In this document: piece after piece, positions 34,323-44,244 of the stretch
Numbering within the stretch: the first letter of the stretch is position 1
Layout of the letters: each line of letters opens with the position of its first letter
Assembly (NCBI GenBank): GCA_041751095.1
Contig: JBGSYC010000078.1
Location: forward strand, 1-64,000
Origin: JADCRZ01 sp041751095
GTDB taxonomy: Bacteria; Bacteroidota; Bacteroidia; Chitinophagales; Chitinophagaceae
Reading direction: 5' to 3'
Length of the DNA: 64,000 nt
Translations under genes and position numbers: made by a program
The notes under the pieces: model-generated
What the model was told of the DNA's origin: nothing
The model's input: the letters and a program-made list of their open reading frames with translations, nothing else
Database searches by the model: none

Positions 34323-36716
34323 TTAAAATCTTTTCTTTCCTTCCTTTTCCTCAGCTTTTTGCATCGGGTTCAGGCCCGTGGATTGGCCACGCACCTGTTG
34401 CTTCATTTTAAACAACTGGAACCTCGAAGGTGCTCCCACGTTCGGCCAGTTGTTGTTCGATTCGTTGATGTCAGCAGTTTCCCGCATGGGATCAAGTTTA
34501 AGGGCGGTAACAACTTTATTTTTCATAAACACTTTACTGATATCGTTTTCGTCCTTGCGCCAGATCTGGACGGGTATCCTGTCAATTTCCTTAGTTCCGT
34601 CTGCGTAGGTCCATTCAATGATCAGCGGCATTACCAGGCCTCCCTTATTGCTGAAATGTACCTCGTAAAAATGCTTGTCCGCATATGCTTCCCTGATCTT
34701 ATCATCGGCGGGGCTAAGGAGTGAGACTAACGGCACAGGGTAAGCGCTTGTATCTGCCGGTACTAAATTGCGGTCGTATTTCCAGTAAAAATCCCGGAGG
34801 GTGGTGTCAGTATCGGTAAGAAATTGCAGGCTTTTGTCTTCGCGGTTGCGTATTTTAGAAATGTCCTCAAACGCGTTTACCTGTGGAGGAGCCAGTTTTT
34901 GCATAACAATGGAGTCTTTTAAAAGTGGTGGGATGGCGGTCACGTCAGCCCTGAAATGTTTTACGCTATCGATTGCGATATCAACCGCATCAGTGCTGTA
35001 AAACCATCCCCTCCAGAACCAGTCCAGGTCTTCACCGCTGGCATCTTCCATCGTACGGAACAGGTCGGCTGGCGTAGGGTGTTTGAATGCCCACCTCCGC
35101 GAAAATTCTTTAAACGCATAATCGAACAATTCCCTTCCCATGATGGTTTCCCGCAAAATATTTAAGCCGGTGGCAGGTTTTGCATATGCGTTTGGGCCAA
35201 AATGGATGATATTTTCCGAGTTGGTCATAATGGGCTCCAACTGGTTCTTGGGTAACGACATATAATTCGTTATCTGGTATGCAGGGCCCCGGCGGGATGG
35301 AAACTTGTTGTCAAACAATTCTTCAGTAAGGTATTGTACAAAGGTATTCAGTCCCTCGTCCATCCAGCTCCACTGGCGTTCATCGCTGTTTATGATCATA
35401 GGGAAAAAGTTATGGCCAACCTCGTGAATGATCACGCCAATCATACCATATTTAACGGACTCACTGTAAGTGCCGTCTTTTTCCGTTCTGCCATAATTGA
35501 AGCAGATCATCGGGTATTCCATTCCATTTGAAGCTTCTACGCTTTGGGCAACAGGATATGGATATGGAATGGTGAAGTCTGAGTATGTTTTAATAGTATG
35601 TGCTACTGCTTTGGTTGAAAACTTGCGGTACAGGCCATATGCTTCCTTCCCGTAAAAGCTCATACACATCACTTTTTTTCCTTTCACATACACCGGCAGG
35701 GCATCCCACACAAATTTCCGGCTGGAGGTCCATGCAAAATCCCTAACACTATCAGCTTTATAGATCCAGGTTTTTTTCAGTTTACTTTTGGATTTTTCCG
35801 CTGATTTTGCCTCGTCAAGCGTGGCGATTTCAAACGGTTCTTTGGCAGTTTGGGCCTTTTGCCATCTTGCAAGCCTTGCAGGAGTCAGCACCTGTTGGTA
35901 ATTTTGGCATTCGCCGGTTGAGCCAACCACATGATCGGCGGGCACAGTCATTTGTACAAAAAAATTCCCAAAGGTTAGCGCAAACTCGCCCCTTCCCGTA
36001 AACTGCTGGTTCTGCCACCCCTGGAAATCGCTGTAAACACATAAACGCGGATACCATTGAGCAATCGTGAACAGGTGATTGCCGTCTTCAGGGAAGTATT
36101 CATATCCTCCACGCCCCCCTTCTTTGAGGCGGTTTGACAGCTTATAGTTCCAGTTGATGTTAAAAATATATTTCTGAGCAGGCTTGAGAGGTACGGGCAA
36201 TTCCACCCGCATCATTGTTTTGTTGATGGTGTAGACGAGCGGCTTGCCTGCAGCGTCTGTGATCCTGGTGATATTCATACCCAATTCGTCTGACTTACCC
36301 AGGAGAACGGAGCTTTCCAGGAAAGAGTCGGTAGCGCGGGGCGGCATAGCTGTCGACTCCTGGTAATTGGCATTGTTGGTCGCACTGTGCTCATTCTCAT
36401 CAAGCTGAAGCCAAATGTAAGATAACCGGTCAGGAGAATTGTTAAAATACGTAATCGTTTCACTTCCTGTAAGCCTGAGATTGGCTTCATCCAGTTCGCA
36501 TTTTATATTATAATCAGCACGTTGTTGCCAATACTCCGGTCCCGGCGCCCCACTGGCACTGCGATATGCATTAGGAGTTGGCAGAGTGGTTCCCAACTGT
36601 TCAAATTTGTTTCCGTGATTCGAATTTGGATTGTTTTTGGTGTCCTGCGCCAGACAGGAGAAGCACAATAGTCCAAAGCACGCGATAAAAAGTTTTTTCA
36701 TTTTTTTTTGTTTCAT
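34323..36716 (-). CDS. M1-family zinc metallopeptidase
   Basis: The 797-residue exported aminopeptidase-like protein starts with a signal (MKKLFIACFGLLCFSCLAQ), begun either at ATG 36716 or at 36701. The gluzincin motif is HEVGHNFFP (H431, E432, H435), followed by the third ligand in WMDEGLNTF. The exopeptidase GxMEN motif is replaced by SNGMEYPMI, as in Bacteroidota M1 relatives. Its start codon overlaps the stop of hupE (TAATG), implying translational coupling. The substrate is unknown; degradation of periplasmic peptides is likely. Confidence 0.9.
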   Translation of the reverse strand: MKQKKMKKLFIACFGLLCFSCLAQDTKNNPNSNHGNKFEQLGTTLPTPNAYRSASGAPGPEYWQQRADYNIKCELDEANLRLTGSETITYFNNSPDRLSYIWLQLDENEHSATNNANYQESTAMPPRATDSFLESSVLLGKSDELGMNITRITDAAGKPLVYTINKTMMRVELPVPLKPAQKYIFNINWNYKLSNRLKEGGRGGYEYFPEDGNHLFTIAQWYPRLCVYSDFQGWQNQQFTGRGEFALTFGNFFVQMTVPADHVVGSTGECQNYQQVLTPARLARWQKAQTAKEPFEIATLDEAKSAEKSKSKLKKTWIYKADSVRDFAWTSSRKFVWDALPVYVKGKKVMCMSFYGKEAYGLYRKFSTKAVAHTIKTYSDFTIPYPYPVAQSVEASNGMEYPMICFNYGRTEKDGTYSESVKYGMIGVIIHEVGHNFFPMIINSDERQWSWMDEGLNTFVQYLTEELFDNKFPSRRGPAYQITNYMSLPKNQLEPIMTNSENIIHFGPNAYAKPATGLNILRETIMGRELFDYAFKEFSRRWAFKHPTPADLFRTMEDASGEDLDWFWRGWFYSTDAVDIAIDSVKHFRADVTAIPPLLKDSIVMQKLAPPQVNAFEDISKIRNREDKSLQFLTDTDTTLRDFYWKYDRNLVPADTSAYPVPLVSLLSPADDKIREAYADKHFYEVHFSNKGGLVMPLIIEWTYADGTKEIDRIPVQIWRKDENDISKVFMKNKVVTALKLDPMRETADINESNNNWPNVGAPSRFQLFKMKQQVRGQSTGLNPMQKAEEKEGKKRF

Positions 36717-37291
36717 TAGAAAATCCGTTCAATAGCCATTTTCAGGGCGAGGCTGAAGACTGCAGCCGATAAAAACATTACCCAATCACGCTTTTGCAAT
36801 TTCAGTATTTGGATGCAAACAGATGAGATTAAAAGTATCCCCAGCACCACAACTATCTGTCCGGCTTCGAGGCCGGTGTTAAAAGCGAATAACCCTGGTG
36901 CAATGCGCTGCTCGCGGGAAAGCACGAATCTTATAGTATTGGCAAAGCCCATACCATGAATAAACCCAAACAAAAGCGCTATAAAATAATTGAGCCGTAT
37001 TGATTGATTTTGATGGGATTTCAAGGTAATGTTTGAAATAGCAGTTACCAGGATAGTGCAGGGGATGAGAAATTCAACCCATCTCTCATTGATCCTGATA
37101 ATATCAAATGTGCTTAGTGCAAGGGTGATTGAATGCCCAATGGTAAACGCAGTAACAAGTATCAACACCTGCTTCCAGTCTTTCAGGACATATACAGCCG
37201 AGAGTGCTATGATAAAAAGGATGTGATCAAGTGCACCCGGACTGATGATATGATGCCACCCAAGGCCAAAGTAAAAGCTAAAATCTTCCAT
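36716..37291 (-). CDS. HupE/UreJ-family membrane protein
   Basis: This 191-residue protein has six or seven membrane helices. It begins DFSFYFGLGWHHIISPGALDHILFIIALSAVY, with the His-rich GxxHxxxxxDHxLF pattern of the HupE/UreJ_2 family, and contains FGFIHGMGFA. Relatives include nickel/cobalt transport-associated proteins. It overlaps the M1 peptidase start by one base and is divergent, by 22 bp, from the DUF6702 gene. Metal transport is possible but not shown. Confidence 0.85.
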   Translation of the reverse strand: MEDFSFYFGLGWHHIISPGALDHILFIIALSAVYVLKDWKQVLILVTAFTIGHSITLALSTFDIIRINERWVEFLIPCTILVTAISNITLKSHQNQSIRLNYFIALLFGFIHGMGFANTIRFVLSREQRIAPGLFAFNTGLEAGQIVVVLGILLISSVCIQILKLQKRDWVMFLSAAVFSLALKMAIERIF

Positions 37292-37313
37292 ATTACATCA
37301 GTAGTTGAAATTA

Positions 37314-37886
37314 ATGCAGACCTTTGGCTTGAAAAAATTTTTAATGGGTACAACATTGTTTACCTGGTTACTTCCCCTGATCGTGCAAATCTGTCAGCCT
37401 GATGCCGTGCCATTGCCTTCGCTGCCCGCAAATAAACCGGTATTGCTTCATCCCTTCTTTGTAAGCGTAACCGAGTTTAGTCATAACCAGAAAGAAAACA
37501 GTATAGAAATCAGCTGTAAAATGTTTACAGACGACTTTGAGAATACCCTTAAAGCCCAATACAAGGCCGCTATCGATTTAAAAAATCCGAAGGATGCCCG
37601 GCAGCTTGAAACGTTTACGTATGATTACCTGCAAAAGCATCTTCAACTCAGAATAAACAGCAGGGAGGTAAAAGCCGAATTTATCGGGTATGAGGTGGAA
37701 AATGAAGCGGTGTGGTGTTACATGCAGGTCAGCCAGGTACCCGTTTTGAACAAGCTGGAGGTCACCAACAGCCTTTTATATGAGTTGTTCAATGCACAGG
37801 TAAACATTATGCATGCAGGTGCAGGAAGTACCCGGAAAAGCACCCGGCTGGTTTTCCCGCAGAAAAATGCAACGTTTCAATTTTGA
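37314..37886 (+). CDS. DUF6702-family exported protein
   Basis: From ATG 37314 the protein has 190 residues with a signal-like N-terminus (MQTFGLKKFLMGTTLFTWLLPLIVQI). The rest (HPFFVSVTEFSHNQKENSIEISCKMFTDDFENTL...) matches the DUF6702 pattern seen beside HupE and M1 peptidases in Bacteroidota. A TTG at 37305 is an alternative start. The two divergent start codons are so close that the promoters must overlap the opposite coding regions. Function is unknown. Confidence 0.8.
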   Translation: MQTFGLKKFLMGTTLFTWLLPLIVQICQPDAVPLPSLPANKPVLLHPFFVSVTEFSHNQKENSIEISCKMFTDDFENTLKAQYKAAIDLKNPKDARQLETFTYDYLQKHLQLRINSREVKAEFIGYEVENEAVWCYMQVSQVPVLNKLEVTNSLLYELFNAQVNIMHAGAGSTRKSTRLVFPQKNATFQF

Positions 37887-37999
37887 TGATGATACACCTG
37901 ATTTACAATGGCAGGAAGTACAACAACAGCGGGCTCTTTTGATCATTTAAAACATTCTCCCCTCATTTGTGTTTTATGTTACATTGAAAAACTACTTTA

Positions 38000-39922
38000 A
38001 TGGCATTTAAAAACCAGCAGGAGTTCATTAATACTTTAGAAAAAGCAGGAGAGCTGCTGCGCATCAAGGCTTATGTTGATCCAAAGTTGGAAATAGCAGA
38101 GATAACGGACCGTATCAGTAAAAGCGGCAATGGCGGCAAAGCATTGCTGTTTGAAAATACAGGGTATCAATTTCCTGTTTTGATGAATGCTTATGGAAGC
38201 GAAAGAAGAATGTGCATGGCCCTTGGCGTTAATCACCTCGACGATGTTGCAAAGGAAATAGAAGGCTTGTTTAAATTGTTGTCGTCACCGAAAGAAGGAA
38301 TCGTTGATAAGCTGAAAATGCTTCCTATGCTGGGACAATTCGCCAGCTGGATGCCCAGGGTTAAAACCGGAAGGGGTGAATGCCAGGAAGTATCTATGAA
38401 TGAGCCTGATATTACAAAACTTCCTGTAATCACCTGCTGGCCCAAAGACGGAGGCCCTTTTGTTACCTTACCCGTAATTCATACAAAAGATCCGAACAAC
38501 AATGCACGCAACGTGGGTATGTACCGGATGCAGGTGTTTGGAGCTACGCTGACGGGTATGCACTGGCATAAGCATAAAGTGTCTGCAAAGCACTTTAATG
38601 AATACAAAAAGCTTGGCAAAAGGATGCCGGTCGCCGTGTCCCTTGGCGGTGATCCGGTTTATGCTTATAGTGCTACAGCGCCGCTTCCCGAAAACGTTGA
38701 CGAATATATGCTCGCCGGTTTTCTGCGCCGGAAAAAGGTAGAATTGGTTAAATGCATTACGCAGCCCGAGATTGAGGTTCCCGCAGATGCCGATTTTGTT
38801 ATTGAAGGATATGTTGATCCTGATGATGAATTGATATGGGAAGGCCCCTTTGGGGATCATACCGGTTATTATTCATTACCCGACTGGTACCCGAAGTTTC
38901 ATATCACCTGTATCACCCATAAAAAGAACGCCGTTTACCCTGCCACAATCGTAGGTATTCCACCACAGGAAGATGCCTGGCTAGGCAAGGCTACCGAACG
39001 CATCTTTCTTGCACCGATGAAAATGACGATGATGCCTGAGATTATCGATATGGATATGCCTGTGGAAGGTGTTTTCCATAATCTTGTCATTGCACAAATA
39101 AAAAAGGATTACGCGGGGCAGGGCCAGAGGGTGATGAACGCTATGTGGGGCGCCGGTCAGATGATGTTTAACAAGATCCTTGTTTTGGCAGATGAACACA
39201 TCAGGATACAGCACTATGAAGATCTTGCCAGATATGTCTTCAAAAACCTCAATGTTGCAAGCGACGTTGTTTTCAGTAATGGCCCTATGGATGTGCTTGA
39301 TCACAGTTGCAGTAAGCTGGGTTTCGGTGGTAAAATGTGTATAGACGGCACTGCCAAATATGACGAGGAAAATGATGAATCTTATCATTTGGCAGAAAGC
39401 GCCGGTGAATTTAATGGAGAAACGCTTCTTGTGGATCACGCGGAGATTACAGGGGTAAATGCTTCGTTGCTGAAAAAGGCGATTCCCTGCCTGCTTGTAT
39501 CTGTGAAAAAAAGCCGGAAAGGGCATATCCGGCAGTTGCATGAAGAAATCTTTGCAAAAAAAGAATCCGAGGGGATTAAAATGATCCTGTACGTAGAACA
39601 TACGGTGGACGCTCACGACCTTGCTGTATCTTTATGGCGATTTTGTAATAATCTTGATCCCAAAAGGGATAGTTTTCTGGTGGAGCGTGAGTCTTTGTCG
39701 AATCCCGGAAAAACGTTTGCATGCCTTGGACTTGATGGTACCAGGAAAACCAGAGAGTTTGATAATTTTCAAAGGGACTGGCCGAATATTATCGTTGCAG
39801 CAGATGAAACCATCGAATCAGTGGATGAAAAATGGGATACACTTGGTGCGGGCCCGTTTATCAAGTCTCCTTCCCTGAAATTTAAACACCAGGTATATGG
39901 CGAAGAAGCCGTGGTAAATTAG
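38000..39922 (+). CDS. UbiD-family decarboxylase
   Basis: The 640-residue protein belongs to the UbiD family of prenylated-FMN-dependent decarboxylases. Segments such as GMYRMQVFGATLTGMHWHKHK, PVAVSLGGDPVYAYSATAPLPENVDEYMLAGFLRRKKVELVKC, and EGPFGDHTGYYSLPDWYP (active-site region with the conserved Glu and Arg/Asp neighbours) are typical. It is longer than E. coli UbiD (~500), as expected for the Bacteroidota subgroup sometimes linked to menaquinone synthesis. No ubiX is in the window, so the substrate is unproven. Confidence 0.9.
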   Translation: MAFKNQQEFINTLEKAGELLRIKAYVDPKLEIAEITDRISKSGNGGKALLFENTGYQFPVLMNAYGSERRMCMALGVNHLDDVAKEIEGLFKLLSSPKEGIVDKLKMLPMLGQFASWMPRVKTGRGECQEVSMNEPDITKLPVITCWPKDGGPFVTLPVIHTKDPNNNARNVGMYRMQVFGATLTGMHWHKHKVSAKHFNEYKKLGKRMPVAVSLGGDPVYAYSATAPLPENVDEYMLAGFLRRKKVELVKCITQPEIEVPADADFVIEGYVDPDDELIWEGPFGDHTGYYSLPDWYPKFHITCITHKKNAVYPATIVGIPPQEDAWLGKATERIFLAPMKMTMMPEIIDMDMPVEGVFHNLVIAQIKKDYAGQGQRVMNAMWGAGQMMFNKILVLADEHIRIQHYEDLARYVFKNLNVASDVVFSNGPMDVLDHSCSKLGFGGKMCIDGTAKYDEENDESYHLAESAGEFNGETLLVDHAEITGVNASLLKKAIPCLLVSVKKSRKGHIRQLHEEIFAKKESEGIKMILYVEHTVDAHDLAVSLWRFCNNLDPKRDSFLVERESLSNPGKTFACLGLDGTRKTREFDNFQRDWPNIIVAADETIESVDEKWDTLGAGPFIKSPSLKFKHQVYGEEAVVN

Positions 39923-40009
39923 TTGGTAACAGCCGGGTGAGGAATTCAGGTTCAGACAATTTTGGGATACAGCTATGGTTTGATCCTATGCTGAAATAAT
40001 AGATAATTT

Positions 40010-40990
40010 ATGATGAGAAGAACATTTTTAGCGGGGTTATTTTTAGCGGGTTTTAGCGTGGTTCTGGTCAGCGTGGTACGGGGTCAGCAGGGCACTTCCG
40101 GGAAAACCAAATCAACTTCACCTGCTGCTTCCCGGGTACAACAAAAAACCGGAACTGAAAGCAAGGCGCTAGCAAATACGCTTTTGTGGGAGATCTCCGG
40201 TAATGGACTGACAAAACCCTCCTATTTATTTGGCACCATGCATCTGCTGTGTGCAGATGATGCGGTACTCAGCGACAATATGAAAAACGTTATCAGGGAA
40301 AGTGATAGGATATATTTTGAAATAGACATGGATAATATGATGGAAATGATGGGAGCATTGAAATACCTGAAAATGAGCGGCAATAAGAAGTTGTCTGACC
40401 TGTTGACAGCAGAAGAGTATGCAAGAGTTAAAACATATTTTGAAAAAAATCCGGGGATGATCCCTTTCTCAATGATGGAATCATTCAAGCCTTTTTTTAT
40501 CAATTCACTGATCTCCGAACAAAAGATGACCTGTGGTTCCAAAGGCGGGATGGAGCAGGTAATCATGGCAGAATCAAAACAATACCGCAAAGAAATCAAG
40601 GGGCTGGAAACCGTTCAGTTCCAGGCAAGCGTATTTGACAGCATTCCATACAGCCAGCAGGCAAAAGAACTGGTCAAATCTATTGATAGCGCTGATAAAA
40701 ATGCGGGTGTAACCGAAGAGCTTCTGGCCGTTTACAGAAGGCAGGACCTTGCTAAAATTGAGGAGCTGACAAATAAAGAAGAAGGCGGGGTTGCAGAGTT
40801 TATCGATCTGTTATTGTTTAACCGCAACGCCGACTGGGCAAAAAAAATGACCGGCATTATGCAATCCGGAGGCATTTTGTTTGCTGTGGGGGCCGCACAT
40901 CTTCCCGGAGAAAAGGGAGTGCTGAATCTTTTGCGAAACCAGGGATATCAAATCAAACCGTTATCCAATCTCCAGGGAAAGGAGTTGTAA
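40010..40990 (+). CDS. TraB/GumN-family exported protein
   Basis: The 326-residue protein starts with a signal peptide (RRTFLAGLFLAGFSVVLVSVVRGQ). The mature part has the TraB/GumN hallmarks: LLWEISGNGLTKPSYLFGTMHLLC near the start and AVGAAHLPGEKGVLNLLRNQGY near the end. The conserved GTMH and GxxH motifs suggest metal-dependent protease activity related to the Tiki fold, which is an inference. It follows ubiD by 87 bp. Confidence 0.85.
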   Translation: MMRRTFLAGLFLAGFSVVLVSVVRGQQGTSGKTKSTSPAASRVQQKTGTESKALANTLLWEISGNGLTKPSYLFGTMHLLCADDAVLSDNMKNVIRESDRIYFEIDMDNMMEMMGALKYLKMSGNKKLSDLLTAEEYARVKTYFEKNPGMIPFSMMESFKPFFINSLISEQKMTCGSKGGMEQVIMAESKQYRKEIKGLETVQFQASVFDSIPYSQQAKELVKSIDSADKNAGVTEELLAVYRRQDLAKIEELTNKEEGGVAEFIDLLLFNRNADWAKKMTGIMQSGGILFAVGAAHLPGEKGVLNLLRNQGYQIKPLSNLQGKEL

Positions 40991-41086
40991 GACTGTAGAT
41001 TAGATTTAGATTGCAGATCACGGGAGACCGGGGTATTAAGAATCGGATCAAATCCGCAACCTGGAATATAAATTTAAAACCTTCTG

Positions 41087-42346
41087 CTATTTGATTTTTC
41101 TTAAAACATCGTAGAACCGGTAGACATCCTCGAATGAATTATACAACGGCGCAGGTGCAACGCGGATAACACCAGGCTCCCGGTAGTCCACTACAATACC
41201 TTTAGCCGTCATCTTTGCATGTATTTCTTTTCCTTTTTCTTTAAAGAATAAGCTCAATTGAGCCCCCCTGCGCAGGGGATCTGACGGAGTGATGATCTCC
41301 ACCGTTAGATTTCTTATCCGGCTTAAGAGAAATTCAAGATAACCCGTCAGCCGCAGGCTTTTAAAGTGCAGGTTTTCTATACCGGCTTTATCAATAAGTT
41401 CGAGTGAGGCTTTCAGTGACACCATGTTAAAAACCTGAGCTGTGCTTACATTCCATCCCGCAGCACCTGGCCTGGGAATGAAGCCTTTTTCCATTTTGAA
41501 TCGCGTCGCTTCATCATTACCCCACCATCCCGCCAGCCGCGGATAGGAAAGATCGCCGGAATATTTTTCATGGATAAACAGGCCCCCAACAGCGCCGGGG
41601 CCCCCGTTCAGGTACTTGTATGAACACCAGGCGGCAAAATCAACGCCCCAGTCATGTAAATGGAGAGGAACATTTCCAACCGCGTGTGCAAGGTCAAAAC
41701 CTGCATAAGCGCCGCTTGCATGTGCTGCAACGGTAATTGCCTGGATGTCGTACAACTGGCCGGTGTAGTAGTTAATTCCGCCTAATAATACCAGCGAAAG
41801 GGTCTCTTTGTTTCTTTCTATGGCTGATATGATATCTTCCGTCCTCAATGTTTTTTCACCTTGCCGGGGCGCCACTTCAATAATGGCATCGGCCGGATCA
41901 TGATTGTATAATTTTACCTGGGTTTCAACAGCATACTGATCGCTTGGAAAAGCACCGGCCTCCATTAATATTTTATACCGCTGAGGATCTTTCCGGTAAA
42001 ATGAAAGCATGAGCAAATGCAGGTTTACCGTTAACGTATTCATTACGGTTACTTCATTTTCATTGCAACCGACGATACGCGACAGAGGCTTGTTGAAGTT
42101 ATGCTGGTAATACAACCATGGATTTTTAGCATTCATGTACCCATTCACTCCAAGATTTTTCCAATCTTCCAATTCGCGAAGCACCGCTTTCCTGACATTT
42201 CTGGATTGTAAGCCGAGGGAGTTGCCACACAAGTAAACGGCCTTGCCTTTTTTATATGAAGGAAAATGAAACTGCCTGCGAAAATTTGCAAGCGGGTCGC
42301 TTCTATCGGCCTTCTTTGCATAATCGAGGGTTGCCTGGAATGACAT
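41087..42346 (-). CDS. kynU: Kynureninase
   Basis: This 419-residue PLP enzyme cleaves kynurenine or 3-hydroxykynurenine to anthranilate or 3-hydroxyanthranilate plus alanine, in tryptophan catabolism or NAD synthesis. Typical segments are LCGNSLGLQSRNVRKAVLRELEDW, MNTLTVNLHLLMLSFY, the PLP lysine in WCSYKYLNGGPGAVGGLFIH, and GWWGN. Other kynurenine pathway genes are absent from the window. Confidence 0.94.
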   Translation of the reverse strand: MSFQATLDYAKKADRSDPLANFRRQFHFPSYKKGKAVYLCGNSLGLQSRNVRKAVLRELEDWKNLGVNGYMNAKNPWLYYQHNFNKPLSRIVGCNENEVTVMNTLTVNLHLLMLSFYRKDPQRYKILMEAGAFPSDQYAVETQVKLYNHDPADAIIEVAPRQGEKTLRTEDIISAIERNKETLSLVLLGGINYYTGQLYDIQAITVAAHASGAYAGFDLAHAVGNVPLHLHDWGVDFAAWCSYKYLNGGPGAVGGLFIHEKYSGDLSYPRLAGWWGNDEATRFKMEKGFIPRPGAAGWNVSTAQVFNMVSLKASLELIDKAGIENLHFKSLRLTGYLEFLLSRIRNLTVEIITPSDPLRRGAQLSLFFKEKGKEIHAKMTAKGIVVDYREPGVIRVAPAPLYNSFEDVYRFYDVLRKIK

Positions 42347-42574
42347 TGAATTAATTTAAAACGAATATAGATCATGGCACTTACAAAAATCAACATACGG
42401 CTCCTGACACTTTCCTTCTCTGTAAATTTTTCAAGCCTGAACAAAAAACACCAGCCGCCGGCACAAACCCTACATTGCCTAAACGGGATGAAATCCGGAT
42501 TTATCCGCACTGCCTGGCATATGTTTTATCTTTAGCAGGTATTCACCGCCGTTCTTTGTAAATACATGATCGTT

Positions 42575-43339
42575 ATGAAAGCAGTAATCATTGGCTCGGG
42601 GAACGTTGCCACTTTTTTTGGTAAGAAGTTAAAGGCTTCAGGCTTTACCATAGCTAATGTATTTGGAAGAGATCCTGTTGCAGCATCACGACTGGCAAAT
42701 GAACTGAGCAGCGTGCCATGCACTTCATGGCGCCTGCTTGACAGAAGCGCCTCGTTATACGTAGTGGCGATTGCAGACCATGCGCTTTATGACTTGGACC
42801 AACACCTGATGCTCTCTGATCAATTGGTTGTTCATACGGCAGGCTCGGTTTCGAAGAATGTATTAAAAAAGGTTTCAGCAAATTACGGCGTATTGTATCC
42901 CCTGCAAAGCATACGCAAAGGAATGGATATATTAACTTCCGTCCCGTTGCTTATTGACGCCTGCAATGAAGAAAGCTATGCCAGGCTTTCGGAGATCTCG
43001 GATAGCATTTCTCCAGCCGTGATACGGGCACCTGATGAGCAACGCCTGCGGTTTCACATAGCAGCCGTAATCGTCAATAACTTCGTAAATCACCTTTATG
43101 CACTCGCAGAGCATTTTTGTGAATCTGAACAGATATCCTTCCGTGTATTGATACCGTTGATCAGGGAAACGGCACTCCGGATGGATATTATGTCTCCGGG
43201 AGACGTATTAACGGGGCCGGCCATCCGAAACGACCAGGTTACCATCGATCACCACCTTAATGTATTACGAGCCGATCCCTTGTTGCACGACATTTATATG
43301 CAATTAACTGACAGCATAAAGAAGATGCACATTCCTTAA
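42575..43339 (+). CDS. Rossmann-fold DUF2520 protein
   Basis: From ATG 42575 the 254-residue protein has an NADP-binding motif (MKAVIIGSGNVATFFGKKL), a ProC/F420-reductase-like first domain, and a helical DUF2520 domain (FHIAAVIVNNFVNHLYALAEHFC...TGPAIRNDQVTIDHHL). It is annotated elsewhere as an oxidoreductase of unknown substrate. The in-frame ATG at 42566 would add three residues. A hairpin terminator follows, so it is separated from the ferredoxin operon. Confidence 0.85.
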   Translation: MKAVIIGSGNVATFFGKKLKASGFTIANVFGRDPVAASRLANELSSVPCTSWRLLDRSASLYVVAIADHALYDLDQHLMLSDQLVVHTAGSVSKNVLKKVSANYGVLYPLQSIRKGMDILTSVPLLIDACNEESYARLSEISDSISPAVIRAPDEQRLRFHIAAVIVNNFVNHLYALAEHFCESEQISFRVLIPLIRETALRMDIMSPGDVLTGPAIRNDQVTIDHHLNVLRADPLLHDIYMQLTDSIKKMHIP

Positions 43340-43433
43340 CGTCTTTTGATACATGGTTACGCTCCATTGGCAAATCCGGAACTGTGACGCCGTAACGCGT
43401 TGATCCTTTGTAGTTCTCCTGAACAAAAAAAAT

Positions 43434-43464
43434 AAAGTGCCAGCGATAAAGCTGACACTTTTTT
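43434..43464 (+). terminator. Intrinsic terminator after DUF2520 gene
   Basis: AAAGTG-c-CAGC and GCTG-a-CACTTT pair around GATAAA with one mismatch, and the stem runs into six T residues (43459-43464). Confidence 0.8.
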
Positions 43465-43529
43465 GGCAGGCAAACAATCAATGAGGCAAATTTTCAACCC
43501 GAAAAAGTATATGTCGGATTTAATGAACT

Positions 43530-43566
43530 AAAGTATAATTGTCAAGAACCAAAGTATAATGGTCAA
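43530..43566. repeat. Two 16-bp direct repeats 21 bp apart
   Basis: AAAGTATAATTGTCAA (43530-43545) and AAAGTATAATGGTCAA (43551-43566) differ at one base and start exactly 21 bp apart, about two helical turns. This could be a regulatory binding site in the 525-bp gap upstream of the ferredoxin operon. Confidence 0.5.
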
Positions 43567-43725
43567 AATTTGTAAATGCTTCAGACTTATACCAGGTTTA
43601 ATAAAGATATCGTGGCCCTTTAGAACCATTTACAGGTAATTACCAGGATAAATTCATTCCTACGTCAATAAAGCGAACTCAAGGATAAGATAATAGAAGA
43701 AAAGAGCATTACAAAGTAACAATTC

Positions 43726-43778
43726 TTCTTGTAATGAACAAGAATTTCAGTCCTTTTTTCAGCAGCTTCAAAAAAGGA
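43726..43778. promoter_or_regulatory. Two hairpins upstream of ferredoxin gene
   Basis: TTCTTGT-AATGA-ACAAGAA (43726-43744) and TCCTTTTTT / AAAAAAGGA (43751-43759 and 43770-43778, 10-nt loop) lie 87-139 bp before the ferredoxin ATG. They may lie in its leader. The rest of 43340-43864 shows no gene. Confidence 0.4.
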
Positions 43779-43864
43779 GCTTGTGAATCATTTACATTGG
43801 CGATGATTAAAAGAGGCTAATTGGTCAATTCAGGATAACTTCGCATCCTCAAAAAAAAGGAGAA

Positions 43865-44200
43865 ATGTACACCATCACTTTTAAGTTCGAGCAGAAGGGC
43901 CTGGATACCATGGTATTGAATGATATCGAACCTGATCAAAGCCTTCTGGAGGTCGCTTTGAAACATGATATTAACCTGCATCATAATTGTGGAGGAGTAT
44001 GTGCATGCAGCACCTGTCATTTATATGTGGAGAAAGGCGAGAATTACCTCGAAGAGCTTAGCGATAAAGAAGAAGATTTTATCGACCGGGCTGTCAATCC
44101 CAGGATAAATTCAAGATTGGGTTGTCAATGTGTTTTACATCCCGGAGCTGGTGCTGTAACTGTTACATTGCCTGATCAAAGCCAATTCCTTGGTGAATAA
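43865..44200 (+). CDS. fdx: Adrenodoxin/Isc-type [2Fe-2S] ferredoxin
   Basis: The 111-residue protein carries the cluster-binding pattern CGGVCACSTC with the fourth Cys in LGCQC, and the family's acidic recognition segment (LEELSDKEEDFID). This is the class used in Fe-S cluster biogenesis or P450 electron transfer. It begins 45 bp before iscX, mirroring the fdx-iscX end of proteobacterial isc operons. The symbol reflects class and context, not proven orthology. Confidence 0.92.
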   Translation: MYTITFKFEQKGLDTMVLNDIEPDQSLLEVALKHDINLHHNCGGVCACSTCHLYVEKGENYLEELSDKEEDFIDRAVNPRINSRLGCQCVLHPGAGAVTVTLPDQSQFLGE

Positions 44201-44244
44201 ATTTACCCCGCAATTACGGTTTTCACTTTTAATATAAAACTTTT

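Noticed and set aside
38981..39616. A 211-codon open frame antisense to the UbiD gene
   Set aside because: Composition is that of a complementary-strand shadow and no promoter or start signal is seen.
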